Shown here: positions 53,633 to 63,323 of the stretch, in pieces
Layout of the letters: every line of letters begins with the position of its first letter
Numbering within the stretch: position 1 is the first letter of the stretch
Assembly: GCA_963593905.1 (NCBI GenBank)
Contig: CAVBBL010000013.1
Location: 1-64,000, forward strand
Direction: 5' to 3'
Source of the DNA: CAG-791 sp963593905
GTDB taxonomy: Bacteria; Bacillota; Clostridia; Lachnospirales; Lachnospiraceae
DNA: 64,000 nt
Made by a program: the position numbers and the translations under genes
The notes under the pieces: model-generated
The model's database searches: none
Told to the model about the DNA's origin: nothing
Seen by the model: the letters and a program-made list of their open reading frames with translations, nothing else

Positions 53633-54382
53633 GTGAAAAGAAAGCAAAAGAGCAGGATGCTGACGGCAGCCATCGCCTGTGCGTGCATTGCCATCGGCTT
53701 AACAGGCGGCGCTTTGGCTTATCTGTCCTATACAGACGGAAAAAGAAATACCTTTACCGTAGGACAGGTGCAGATCAAAGCATCGGAGCCTGGTTATCCT
53801 GCTACGGATTCAGACGGGGACGGCGTGCCGGATGACAATACCCAGATGACGCCTTATAAGGAAGCGGCCAAGGATCCCCAGATCACCAATACAGGAAAAA
53901 ATGATGCCATCGTCTTTTTAAAGATTACTACACCGGTAGAAAATATCTCTCTGATCGGAGAGGACGGCAGTAAGGAAGATGCTGCCGAGGATGATCTTTT
54001 TTGGCTAAAACAGGCAGAAGATGATGAAAATGCCTATGCTAATCATTTTGATGAGGAATGGGTGGAACTGACGAGCATTGATAATAAGATCGTGACCGGC
54101 GTAAATACCAATAATGAGGGGAAGGGAAAGACTTACATCTTCGCCTATAAGACAAGGCTTGCACCGGGGAATACCACTACGGCGCTCTTTGATAAGGTAC
54201 AGAATAAGCGTTACGGCACAGCACGGATCGCAGCAGATGAAGTAGAGAAAATCTTAGTGGATTCCTATGCAATCCAGGCAGACGACATCTTAAAGGACGG
54301 CAAGGTGATTGACACCACAGGGACGCTGGATGAGGAGACACTTACTTACATCTATAACGTCTGCTTAAATCAATATAAGTAA
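53633..54382 (+). CDS. SipW-dependent secreted fibre protein (TasA/camelysin-like), second
   Basis: A GTG start at 53633, behind AAGGAGGAG, gives 249 residues; earlier in-frame starts lie within the sortase gene. The signal ends GGALAYLSYTDGKRNTFTVGQV, and the domain has KDPQITNTGKNDAIVFLKI, closely parallel to the first fibre protein. An acidic insert (EDGSKEDAAEDDLFWLKQAE) is specific to this copy. The end is VDSYAIQADDI with no sorting motif. It probably polymerises with or caps the other fibre proteins. Confidence 0.84.
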   Translation: MKRKQKSRMLTAAIACACIAIGLTGGALAYLSYTDGKRNTFTVGQVQIKASEPGYPATDSDGDGVPDDNTQMTPYKEAAKDPQITNTGKNDAIVFLKITTPVENISLIGEDGSKEDAAEDDLFWLKQAEDDENAYANHFDEEWVELTSIDNKIVTGVNTNNEGKGKTYIFAYKTRLAPGNTTTALFDKVQNKRYGTARIAADEVEKILVDSYAIQADDILKDGKVIDTTGTLDEETLTYIYNVCLNQYK

Positions 54383-54393
54383 AGGGGGTAGCG

Positions 54394-55080
54394 ATGAAGA
54401 GTAAATATAAGAAATCCTATTTACCGCTTGTCGGTATTTTCCTTTTGTCTGCGGCACTGTTTATAGTAGGTAAGACAGCGCCATATGTGGGGGCATATCT
54501 GACAGACACCGATGATACGTTGGTCAATAAGTACACCATGGCACTGGACGTATCTTCCAAGATCGTAGAGAAGTATCCATATGAGACACCGACCGTTGAC
54601 ACCAGCCATTACCTCATCAGCTTTGAAAAAGCAGTTCAGGTGGCCAATAATGGCGTAGTAGATGAGTATGTGAGAGTAAGACTTGATTTTACCGATGATG
54701 ACATAAAGAGTAAGACCAGCTTTTCCTGGGACGGTACGAACTACTATTCGGTCAGCGAATACAAGAATTATCTGCCGGATGGATGGACATACAATGACTC
54801 TGATGGGTACTATTATTACAAACCCATCCTGTATGCCGGAGGCTGGGATGAACTAAAGGCACACTTTACGTACAACAGCGGCACGGGACACTACGAGTAC
54901 CCGACAGCACAGGAAATCTTAAATAACAGCAGCATCACCGTACCGCTGATCCGATACGTAAAGACTCAGTTTGTCGATGCCAAGGATATGCGCTCTTATG
55001 GCCTGAATGTCTACGATGAGAGCTGTCCCTTCTATTTGGGCAGCGATTATGAAATGGCATGGAGGAATTACACGAAATGA
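54394..55080 (+). CDS. SipW-dependent-type secreted protein, third
   Basis: This 228-residue protein follows the previous gene by 11 bp (AAGGGGG ribosome binding site). The signal ends APYVGAYLTDTDDTLVNKYTM, again the SipW-type AYLTDTD mark. The body has many Tyr residues (TYNDSDGYYYYKPILYAGGW) and the motif NNGVVDEYVRVRLDF, which parallels the NTGKNxxxF motif of its neighbours. A C-terminal sorting signal is absent. Its divergence suggests a specialised role such as anchor or tip; this is inference. Confidence 0.78.
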   Translation: MKSKYKKSYLPLVGIFLLSAALFIVGKTAPYVGAYLTDTDDTLVNKYTMALDVSSKIVEKYPYETPTVDTSHYLISFEKAVQVANNGVVDEYVRVRLDFTDDDIKSKTSFSWDGTNYYSVSEYKNYLPDGWTYNDSDGYYYYKPILYAGGWDELKAHFTYNSGTGHYEYPTAQEILNNSSITVPLIRYVKTQFVDAKDMRSYGLNVYDESCPFYLGSDYEMAWRNYTK

Positions 55081-55120
55081 TAGAAAAACCATAAAAATGA
55101 TAAAATTCATCAAAAAATAG

Positions 55121-55149
55121 TTGACACCATATATGGGTCTATGTATAAT
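55121..55149 (+). promoter_or_regulatory. consensus promoter with internal palindrome before hicB
   Basis: TTGACA (55121-55126) and TATAAT (55144-55149) are both perfect and 17 bp apart. CCATATATGG (55127-55136) lies in the spacer and is a plausible binding site for the ribbon-helix-helix end of the downstream HicB, giving autoregulation. Confidence 0.8.
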
Positions 55150-55173
55150 AAAGGCACAGGAGGTGATCAATAG

Positions 55174-55665
55174 ATGAAAGAAGAAAAAAGAAGTAATATT
55201 GCAAAGGAAATTTACATTGAGCATGTTGCCGAGAGCGATGATGAAAGAAAAAGGGCAACAGCAAAAAGACTGTATGGTTATTACGAAGCTTTTAATCTTC
55301 GCCCCATGGTGGTCAGAGAAGAAGGTAATACCTACCATGTAGAGTGTCCTTCCTTACCGGGCTGTGTTGCAGAAGGCAGCACTGCGGAGGAGGCTTTAGA
55401 AAATGGCAAGAAAGCCCAGTATAAATGGGCGGAGATTGCCGTAGAAAACGGGGAAGAGATTCCTCTGGAGGATGAAAGAACCGAATTTTCCGGACAGTTT
55501 AAGCTCCGTATTCCAAAGAGCCTACATCGCTCCATGACCGAACATGCCAAAGAAGAGGGCATAAGCCTTAACCAGTACATCCTGTTTTTACTATCCAAGA
55601 ATGATGCGCTCTATAGCAGCCGCAGGAACAAAAAGAAACAGGAAGAGACAGAAGAAGAGCAGTAA
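55174..55665 (+). CDS. HicB-family antitoxin with ribbon-helix-helix end, no HicA found
   Basis: The 163-residue protein has a HicB fold (YYEAFNLRPMVVREEGNTYH then VECPSLPGCVAEGSTAEEAL) followed by KLRIPKSLHRSMTEHAKEEG and ISLNQYILFLL, the Arc-like DNA-binding part. The N-terminal 30 residues are a charged extension, and the tail is Lys/Glu-rich. No HicA-sized toxin lies on either side; the 145 bp after it hold no complete gene. It may be an orphan regulator of the fibre locus. AGGAGGTGATC precedes the ATG. Its promoter is the strongest in the window. Confidence 0.82.
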   Translation: MKEEKRSNIAKEIYIEHVAESDDERKRATAKRLYGYYEAFNLRPMVVREEGNTYHVECPSLPGCVAEGSTAEEALENGKKAQYKWAEIAVENGEEIPLEDERTEFSGQFKLRIPKSLHRSMTEHAKEEGISLNQYILFLLSKNDALYSSRRNKKKQEETEEEQ

Positions 55666-55828
55666 AAAGCAGGATCATCTTAGGGTTTGCGTATATCCAA
55701 AACATGGTTTTGCTAAGTCAATTATTGATTTGATTGAATTGTTACGTTGGGCTTGCCAGAAGCCTCAAAAATAAGCAATTAACAATAAAACGTAAATTAT
55801 CGTAAGTTTCTTGAAAGGAGGAAAATTT

Positions 55829-56719
55829 ATGAAAAATCGTATAGTTTCAGTGCTGATCGCTGCCTCCATGGGTTTGACGATGCTTTTCTCCGGGATGCCG
55901 GTTCACGCAGCGGAATGGACAGAAGAGATGAACTATGATAGCAATAAAGCCTTTGAGTATATCATGGATAAGACCTTCGATGACGGCATTACTCGTAATG
56001 ACTCTGAGTATATAGATCATAGCAATAGTCAGTATGGAACTGATGAGGAAGGTTGGGTTGATCCGTGCCAGGGTAAGATAGAGAATACATCTTCGGCATC
56101 TACCGCCACATCCACTGAAAGCAATAACCAGACTAGCACACAGGAGACTGCTTCTGCTCTCGCACAGTCTACTACACAGACGCAGGGAAGCGTGACTCCG
56201 ACGGCATCTAACAATCAGCAGAGCAGCACACAGGCATCCAGTCAGTCCAGCTCTCAGGGGAGTATCGCTTCATCTGCTTCCGGTAGTGTACAGACAGGTG
56301 CTTCCACGCAGTCCGCAGTAGCTGGTCAGGCTACTACCATGACAGTAGCTTCTACAGGTCTTGCCAGTGCAGTAAAAATCACGGATAAGGAAGTATTAAA
56401 GAGCTATCCCTTTGGTGCGATGACCGTGACTTCTCCGGCAGGCGTAGTCTTTACCGAGGCAGTGGGAGCAGACGGATACAGCTTTAACGTCTTTAGCGGC
56501 AAGAACCTGGTAAATCAGGCACTGATCTTAAATGCAGCCGGTGCTCCCGTGAAAATCTCCTCACCGGAGCTGATCAACGTAGGCGGCAAGATGTATATCA
56601 ACATCAAGGCAGAAAGCGCTGCCAGCGTCTATGCCACCAATGAGCAGAAGCACGCCTTTGCACTCTTTGGCATCAGCGGCTTTGCCTCCAACGGAAAGGT
56701 CTTTGAGACCTTTAAGTAA
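55829..56719 (+). CDS. secreted protein with Ser/Thr/Gln-rich linker
   Basis: No family is recognised. From the ATG at 55829 (AAAGGAGGAAAA upstream) a signal peptide (about 1-29, VHAAEW) leads to a short acidic region (to about 80). A 90-residue linker of Ser, Thr, Gln and Ala follows (about 83-175), and a compact C-terminal domain (about 185-296) with VKISSPELINVGGKMYINIK. The linker composition copies that of the DUF4366 protein tail (TSTQET). It may present the C-terminal domain on the cell surface; no sorting motif is visible. Confidence 0.68.
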   Translation: MKNRIVSVLIAASMGLTMLFSGMPVHAAEWTEEMNYDSNKAFEYIMDKTFDDGITRNDSEYIDHSNSQYGTDEEGWVDPCQGKIENTSSASTATSTESNNQTSTQETASALAQSTTQTQGSVTPTASNNQQSSTQASSQSSSQGSIASSASGSVQTGASTQSAVAGQATTMTVASTGLASAVKITDKEVLKSYPFGAMTVTSPAGVVFTEAVGADGYSFNVFSGKNLVNQALILNAAGAPVKISSPELINVGGKMYINIKAESAASVYATNEQKHAFALFGISGFASNGKVFETFK

Positions 56720-56817
56720 GTGTTGCGTTTACTATTGTAGTGTTCATGTTCTTCATTCATGATTAGATTGTTTTCTCATAATTTTTCTCATTTTTAATCC
56801 TTTTAAATATGTAGCAG

Positions 56818-56846
56818 AAAGGGAGATTGAAAAATCTCCTTTTTTG
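56818..56846 (+). terminator. intrinsic terminator before the giant adhesin gene
   Basis: GGGAGATT (56821-56828) pairs with AATCTCC (56833-56839) with flanking A and T runs. It separates the two secreted-protein genes. Confidence 0.75.
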
Positions 56847-56879
56847 TTACCCAAAAAGCAGTACGAAGGGAGGAAAAAC

Positions 56880-59800
56880 GTGCTAAGAAAGTTAAAAAGG
56901 CAGACAAAGAAAGCATTGTCCTATATGCTGATGACGATATTTGCTGCCAGCTCCTGCTTATCCGGTTCACCTTTGGCTATACAAGGCGTTTACGCAGCAG
57001 AGAGTAAGAGCACCTATCATCTAAGCCTTTCCGGTAATTCCTCGCAAAAGGAAGTACAGTTTTTTTCGGAAACAGGTATCGAGATGGATAAATATCTGTC
57101 CGCAGCAACAGGGACGATGAACGGACAGTCTACCTATAATACCTATATCGAGCAGGCCTACTATGATGAGTCTACGCCTCACTACACAGAGACGAAAGCA
57201 CCGGAGGGGGCAGATATCATTCTCGTTCGTGACCAGTCTGCATCTACGTCAGGGACTAAAGTGACACAGATGAATGACTCCACGAAGGCGATTATTGAGA
57301 ACATAAAGAAAAATAACAATTATCAGCTCACGCTGGCGAGAAAAGGTTATTATTCAGACATCGACCCTAACGGTGATGTAGAATCCCAGATGCAGAGTCA
57401 CCTGATGAAAGTCACCGGTGTCATCGGCTTCAACAATAAGATTTATGAGCGGTATCATAACGCAGATGGTCTGATCATTACTTCTGACAGCGATGTGCAG
57501 ACCATCATGAATGCGGCTACCATCAAGAATGATTATGCGGATTACATCGCCTCCGGTGGTACGACCGACAGTGATTTGCAGGACTGCACCAGAACAGACC
57601 TGGCCATGAAGCGGGCGCAGAGCTGGATAAAGTCCGGGAGAGAGAAGAATACCCAGATCATCGTGCTGACAGACGGTGCACCCTATGGCTATGGTGAAGA
57701 AGGATCCCTTCACTATGATTGTGATTCTTCCGAGTACGTGCTGATGACCGCCACTACTTCCAACGATGCTCTGGCAACCGCCAGAGCCTTAAAGAGCAGT
57801 GGCGTGACCATCTTTGCAGATTACTTTGGATATGATGATGTCAGTGAACTGAATAGAGCTTTCTCTACAGGCAATATTGATGACGTACCTTGCTCTGCTC
57901 AAAATCCAAGCGGACATATCACGGCAATCTTTATGTCTTTGCTTTCTTCAGATTATCCTGCTAACAATGGATTAGGTTATATAGAAGGAACATCAGGCAA
58001 GCTCCGCAATCCCTTTACCTATACTTACTCTTTCAATAAAAACGACACCCGCAACCACTTCGGCAAATACATCAAGCTCCCGGAGAATGCAGGAAGCATC
58101 GTAGAGGACATCGGCAGCATCCCGTCTCAGATTGCATCCGAGTCCGAGCGGTCTAAGCGTGGGTATGCGGGTATGAGTTCTGCTATTCATGATGAGGTGT
58201 CCGATGCCTTTGAGATCACCGATACCACCAAGATCAAGGTCTATCAGGTGCCCAGAGTGCCTGCAAACTTAGGTTCTGACGGTATTCCCACCGATGCAGA
58301 CAGTAAGGGGATCGTTGGAAGCTTTAAGTGGGCAGATCAGAGTGACTGGGAGGATATCACCAACGATCCCAACATCTCTGTCAGCGTAAAGAACGGCAGT
58401 ATCATCGAGATCACCGGCTATGATTACGAAAAGAATGCGGTGGTTTCTTATGATAAAGATTTGTATGCGTCTACCATAACAGATGATGCCGCTGTCTATC
58501 ATGCAGGAGATTACGGTTATAAGCTGGTGGTGGAGTTCCCTATCAATGCAAAGACCACCTTCGGCGGCAACCAGATCGAGACGAATAACAGCGATACTTC
58601 TGCTTTTTATCCGTCTACGCCCACCGGTTATCAGAACACCGATCCCTCCGGTGCGGATTACATGCCGACCTGGGAGAAGAATACATCCCTTAATCCGGAC
58701 GGCAAGTCCTACATCGAGACATATCCCGTGCCTCATGTAGACCTAAACATCAACTATAAGATTCCTTCGGATAACCTGACCATCTATGCGCCCCAGACGG
58801 CAACCGTAGACAACCTCTTTACCGATGCGGATTACAACATCTGGTACGTATCCGATACCTATACCAAGGCAAAGGAAAAGTACGAGAAAGCCAAGAGTGC
58901 TTTTACCACGGCCTCCGAGGAATACACCGATGCCATGCAAAAGGCAGCAGCGGATCCGACCGACTCTGACCTGCAGCTGGCCGTAGCGAAGAAGCTCTCT
59001 GCTTACAATGATGCCCAGAGCGCTTATAAGGAAGCACAGACCGCTTTTGATGCTGCGGAGAATTATATCCCAGATGGCATCAACAATGCCTACGTGGATA
59101 TTCACTATGAGCTGCTTGATCCCGATGGGAATCAGATCGGCACCATGGATGTTCCCCACGGCTCAGCTTATCTTTACAATAACGGCAAGCCGAACCTTCG
59201 CTGGAATGTATCCAGTGATAACTTACAGGTGACAAAGAGCGGTGATTACACCATTCACTGCACGGTTACACCGGTAGACACCACGAGAGCCACCGGCGGC
59301 CATGTCTCCACGGATGCGGATACCGATGCCGTCCAGGAGGCAGTGCCTTATAATTCCAAGCAATACTCCGCTACAGGCTCTTCGGCCACCGGCACGAAGA
59401 GTGCAAAGACCATTACCGAGAAGCCCTATGCCCATATCTTCCAGTTACAGATCACGGCAAAGGACAGCAGACTGGTAAAGAACCAGGCGCTTGACTTTAA
59501 CCTGGGCAATGAAAACCTGATCAAGATGTCTAACTCCCACATGGTCAGCTATACGTGGGTATGCACCGATGGGAAAACAGAAAGTAAAGAAGAAGAGGAA
59601 CCCGGTGTTACCACTTCCAAGATCGTAGGAAGCGGCGTGACCGCTACTTTCCAGATCCCGGATAAGGCAGCCGGTGAAGGGAAGGTCAAGGACATTGACG
59701 GTACAATCGTAGTAAACGGCGAGGATGGAGATTATGTTCCTGTATCCGTCCTTCTTACCAGAACCGCTGGTAACTTAAATAAGTCCGTAGAGGGGATCGA

Positions 59801-62800
59801 GAGAGAGAAGCAGACAACGGTTTATTTCTCCGATGCCGATAAACTTTACGGGGAGCAGTCCTCTGTGATATGGATTCATCAGTGTAATGAAGTTGAAAAC
59901 TGCGATGAGAAGGAATTCAAAAATGCGCAAGTCTACAGCACCAGTGATGATGCCGATGGTAAGGGTGGCGTCCATTACCTGATCCATATCCAGGACAGCC
60001 CCACACCGGATGTAAGTAAATCCACTACCACACCGCTTATCACCAAGGGACAGGACATCAAGTGGCAGGTCGGTCTTTCTAACGATAATGAGAAAAAAAA
60101 TCCCAACCATAGAAATACCGAGTCCACTATGATCGACATTCTTCCTTACAATAACGATAAGAGAATCGACCCAGGCACCAACAACGAGAGCAGTAAGTTT
60201 AACGGCTCCCTGTATTATAAGGAAGTTGTGGTAGATTACAGCAATGCTGCAAAGGCCTTAGATGCTTACAAGAACAGCGGCAAGTACCTGTATATCACAG
60301 AAGATACCGCTGTGCGAAACGCAGAAGAGCAGGAGCTTCTGGAAAATAACAGCGATGCTTCCAAGAACATCTCCTGGACAAAGTTGGAAGGTACTCTTGA
60401 CGGCAGTACCGTTACCTATACCATCACCAACAAGAATGTGACAGCCCTTCGTTTAGATACCATCCTTAAATGGGATGAAAAGGTAAGCATCTCCATGACC
60501 GCAAATCTTGCTGACACCAGCGTACAGGCAAAGGGAGATCGCTATTATAATGATGCTTTTGTCACAAACGGCAAGGGTATCACCCTTTCGGAAACCGTAG
60601 CGACCATCGTCAGCACGCCTTATCTTTCCGGTACTGTATGGGAAGATGCCAATGCCAACGGCTTAATGGAAGGAAGTGAAAGCAGAGTAGATAAAGTGAC
60701 GGTTACTCTGTATCAGGCTCACGATAGTTACAACTCTTCTTCGGCGGACAGAACCGTAGGCGGCGTGGCATTAGATCGGGTATACGACTCTAACCATAAC
60801 AAGATTGCTCCGATTGTAACCGGAGAGGACGGCAGCTTTATGTTTGACGATATTCCTGCCGGCACCTATTACATTGTGGCGGATTACATTGACGACCAGT
60901 ACGGATTAACCAGGAAAAAGGCAGGAGAGGACGATGCGAGCGCATCCCTGATCGACTCCGAGGCAGAAGAGAGCTTTATCACGGCTTCTTCTGATTGGGA
61001 GAAAAAGATCGCCAAGACTGCCTGGATCAAGAGCATCACGGTAGATGCCAACGGCACAGCTAACCAGAATATTGGCCTTACCATCATCAAGGGTTCTGTT
61101 ACGGTAGGCAAGACCTTAGATGAGATTTACTATCCTTCTCTGATGAGTGAAGAAGAAAAGGCGAATTACAAAGTAAGCTTTATCTTTAAGATTACCAACA
61201 CCAAGACGGGCCAGACCTACAGTCAGCCGGTCACCTTAAATGAAAAGACCAAGGATACCTTAAATGGTGTGCCCCAGGCCTATGCAGAGTTTATCGATGT
61301 TCCTATCGGCACTTATGAATTAACGGAAGTAGAGAGCGCCCAGTACAAGCTTAAATCCATTACTTCCAAGCAGGAGGGCGTATCTGTTTCCGGCAGCAAG
61401 GCAACCTTTTCCATCACAGGTAGCGATAATCACTTTGATTTCGTGGTGGAAAATAAGCTTTCTAATAACCCTCCGGGTGGTGATACCGGCAGCGTCCTAA
61501 ATGGGATAGCCATGCACATGCCCAAGTCCCTGACGGTTAAATACGTAGGAGAGAGCACCATCAGTTCCTCTACGGCCACCAAGTATACCTTTACATCGGG
61601 AGACTTTAGTCCTTCTAAGGGCGGTGACATCATCGTTACCTACGATGACGGCTCACAGATCAGTTTATCAGCTGGTACACTTGCCTTTAGTCAGCTGACC
61701 TTCTCCCCGGCAACCGTGACCAACGTCATGAACTCAGACGGTGATAAGGTTGCCATTACCGTATTCTATGCAGAAAAAGGGCAGACAGTATCAGACAGCT
61801 TCGGTGTCAGCGTAGACTTAAAGCCCGTGCATAAGTTCCTTATTAACTTTAATGCCAACGGCTCCACCTTTAACGATGGACAGGGCAAAAATACTGTAAA
61901 CTTTGGTTACGATGTAAATACCGAAAGTAACTTTATCACCTCCGGCAGCTATAAGGATGTCTCCAACGGCGGCTTAAACGGTCGTGGCAGCAACTACACC
62001 TATGCCGGATGGAATACCCAGAGTAACGGCTGCGGCGTGCAGTACACCAGCAAGGAGGCACTTAATGCCATCGGTGCTGATTCCGGTGTATCTTCCTTAA
62101 CCTTGTATGCGAACTGGAAAACCAACGTGACCTTTAACGCTAACGGCGGTATCCTCCAGGGCGGCACTACCACGGATGAGCGAAACATCGCAGGAAAAGG
62201 CTCCGGTACAGTGAAGTACAACGTTAACCAGAGCATGGCAACAGGCTTAACAGCCACCAAGTCCGGCTACTATCTCTTCCGTGGCTGGAACACCGATCCT
62301 AACGGCAACGGCACCTGGATTGAAAGCTACGGCAATGTGACCGCACCCGTAACCTTCTATGCGGTTTATCTGGAAACCAGATGGACATATGGATTTACAG
62401 GCGCAGCACAGACCTTTACAGCACCTGCTACCGGAACATACCGGATCAAGATCACCGGTGCAAGAGGCGGTGCTTATGCATCAGAAACCGGCTGGATGAT
62501 GAGCGGTGCTACGGTACAGGGTGACATCAAACTTACCAAGGGCACTTCCCTCTATATTTACGTAGGTGAAGCAGGACAGCAAGGCTCCTCTTCTGCAGGC
62601 GCAAAGGGCGGCTGGAACGGCGGCGGCAACGGCGGCGGCTTCGGCGGTCAGCTTTACGGCGCAGGCGGTGGCGGTGCTACCGATGTAAGAACCATCAACG
62701 CAGGCACTAATTGGCAATATGGCTTAGAGAGCAGAATCCTCGTTGCCGGAGGCGGCGGAGGCGGCGGTGACTGCGGCTGGGGTGGTGCAGCAGGCATTAC

Positions 62801-63098
62801 CCAGGGATCTTCCGGTACAGGTAACGGTCAGGTAGCGACAGGTGGTTCACAGACTGCCGGTGGCTCTCAGGGCGGCGGCTTTGGTTACGGCGGCTCTGAA
62901 ACAAGCGTAGGCTCCGGCGGCGGTGGAGGAGGCTGGTACGGCGGCGGCACCTATCCTCTGTCCGGCGGCGGTGGCGGTTCCTCTTACATCTCCGGTCAGT
63001 TCAGTAACACCCAGAGCTATGTAGGCGCAAATGCAGTCACCAGCTACGGCACATCCTCCCACGGCTCAGCCGAGATCACACTGGTTTCTACGCAGTAG
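56880..63098 (+). CDS. giant multidomain surface adhesin (VWA, Cna-B-like, InlB repeats, Gly-rich)
   Basis: A GTG start at 56880, with GGGAGG upstream, gives 2072 residues and a signal peptide (about 1-39). The VWA domain (about 112-330) has a MIDAS of DQSAS near 118 and LTDG near 263. An Ala-rich helical hairpin lies at 661-730, an SdrD-B-like domain (SGTVWEDANANGLMEGSESR) near 1250-1345, a Cna-B/SpaA-like domain near 1406-1530, two InlB-type repeats (YAGWNT, FRGWNT) near 1653-1831 and a Gly-rich domain from 1835 to the end. No LPxTG, membrane helix or basic tail is present, so attachment must be non-standard. Confidence 0.9.
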   Translation: MLRKLKRQTKKALSYMLMTIFAASSCLSGSPLAIQGVYAAESKSTYHLSLSGNSSQKEVQFFSETGIEMDKYLSAATGTMNGQSTYNTYIEQAYYDESTPHYTETKAPEGADIILVRDQSASTSGTKVTQMNDSTKAIIENIKKNNNYQLTLARKGYYSDIDPNGDVESQMQSHLMKVTGVIGFNNKIYERYHNADGLIITSDSDVQTIMNAATIKNDYADYIASGGTTDSDLQDCTRTDLAMKRAQSWIKSGREKNTQIIVLTDGAPYGYGEEGSLHYDCDSSEYVLMTATTSNDALATARALKSSGVTIFADYFGYDDVSELNRAFSTGNIDDVPCSAQNPSGHITAIFMSLLSSDYPANNGLGYIEGTSGKLRNPFTYTYSFNKNDTRNHFGKYIKLPENAGSIVEDIGSIPSQIASESERSKRGYAGMSSAIHDEVSDAFEITDTTKIKVYQVPRVPANLGSDGIPTDADSKGIVGSFKWADQSDWEDITNDPNISVSVKNGSIIEITGYDYEKNAVVSYDKDLYASTITDDAAVYHAGDYGYKLVVEFPINAKTTFGGNQIETNNSDTSAFYPSTPTGYQNTDPSGADYMPTWEKNTSLNPDGKSYIETYPVPHVDLNINYKIPSDNLTIYAPQTATVDNLFTDADYNIWYVSDTYTKAKEKYEKAKSAFTTASEEYTDAMQKAAADPTDSDLQLAVAKKLSAYNDAQSAYKEAQTAFDAAENYIPDGINNAYVDIHYELLDPDGNQIGTMDVPHGSAYLYNNGKPNLRWNVSSDNLQVTKSGDYTIHCTVTPVDTTRATGGHVSTDADTDAVQEAVPYNSKQYSATGSSATGTKSAKTITEKPYAHIFQLQITAKDSRLVKNQALDFNLGNENLIKMSNSHMVSYTWVCTDGKTESKEEEEPGVTTSKIVGSGVTATFQIPDKAAGEGKVKDIDGTIVVNGEDGDYVPVSVLLTRTAGNLNKSVEGIEREKQTTVYFSDADKLYGEQSSVIWIHQCNEVENCDEKEFKNAQVYSTSDDADGKGGVHYLIHIQDSPTPDVSKSTTTPLITKGQDIKWQVGLSNDNEKKNPNHRNTESTMIDILPYNNDKRIDPGTNNESSKFNGSLYYKEVVVDYSNAAKALDAYKNSGKYLYITEDTAVRNAEEQELLENNSDASKNISWTKLEGTLDGSTVTYTITNKNVTALRLDTILKWDEKVSISMTANLADTSVQAKGDRYYNDAFVTNGKGITLSETVATIVSTPYLSGTVWEDANANGLMEGSESRVDKVTVTLYQAHDSYNSSSADRTVGGVALDRVYDSNHNKIAPIVTGEDGSFMFDDIPAGTYYIVADYIDDQYGLTRKKAGEDDASASLIDSEAEESFITASSDWEKKIAKTAWIKSITVDANGTANQNIGLTIIKGSVTVGKTLDEIYYPSLMSEEEKANYKVSFIFKITNTKTGQTYSQPVTLNEKTKDTLNGVPQAYAEFIDVPIGTYELTEVESAQYKLKSITSKQEGVSVSGSKATFSITGSDNHFDFVVENKLSNNPPGGDTGSVLNGIAMHMPKSLTVKYVGESTISSSTATKYTFTSGDFSPSKGGDIIVTYDDGSQISLSAGTLAFSQLTFSPATVTNVMNSDGDKVAITVFYAEKGQTVSDSFGVSVDLKPVHKFLINFNANGSTFNDGQGKNTVNFGYDVNTESNFITSGSYKDVSNGGLNGRGSNYTYAGWNTQSNGCGVQYTSKEALNAIGADSGVSSLTLYANWKTNVTFNANGGILQGGTTTDERNIAGKGSGTVKYNVNQSMATGLTATKSGYYLFRGWNTDPNGNGTWIESYGNVTAPVTFYAVYLETRWTYGFTGAAQTFTAPATGTYRIKITGARGGAYASETGWMMSGATVQGDIKLTKGTSLYIYVGEAGQQGSSSAGAKGGWNGGGNGGGFGGQLYGAGGGGATDVRTINAGTNWQYGLESRILVAGGGGGGGDCGWGGAAGITQGSSGTGNGQVATGGSQTAGGSQGGGFGYGGSETSVGSGGGGGGWYGGGTYPLSGGGGGSSYISGQFSNTQSYVGANAVTSYGTSSHGSAEITLVSTQ

Positions 63099-63109
63099 AG
63101 ATAGTGGGA

Positions 63110-63245
63110 TAGCTGATAGAAAAAAGAGTCTGGAAGAAAGCATTTAGGATAGCAGATAGAAGGAAGCAGTTAGAAGAAAGCATTTAGCATAGTAGATAGA
63201 AAGAAGCACTAAGGATCGCAAATAGAAAAAGCATTAAGGAAAACT
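63110..63245 (+). repeat. degenerate AGATAGAA/GAAGCA short repeats after the adhesin gene
   Basis: Three to four imperfect units of the type GCAGATAGAAGGAAGCA and AAAGCATTTAG follow the stop. Apart from one hairpin further on (ACAGATCTTCGGC with GCCGGAGGTCTGT, 63260-63297) nothing else fills the 225-bp gap. Repeat units differ in length, so this is old slippage or a purine-rich spacer. Confidence 0.5.
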
Positions 63246-63323
63246 GATAGGTTAAACCTTACAGATCTTCGGCGGCTGTGGCTGCCGGAGGTCTGTAAAA
63301 AAGAAAAAGAAGAAGGTGACTCT

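Noticed and set aside
55670..55772. Frame reading RVCVYPKHGFAKSIIDLIEL after hicB, considered as a HicA remnant
   Set aside because: It has no start and no HicA motif (the catalytic His/Gly loop is absent); it may be chance or an unrelated fragment.
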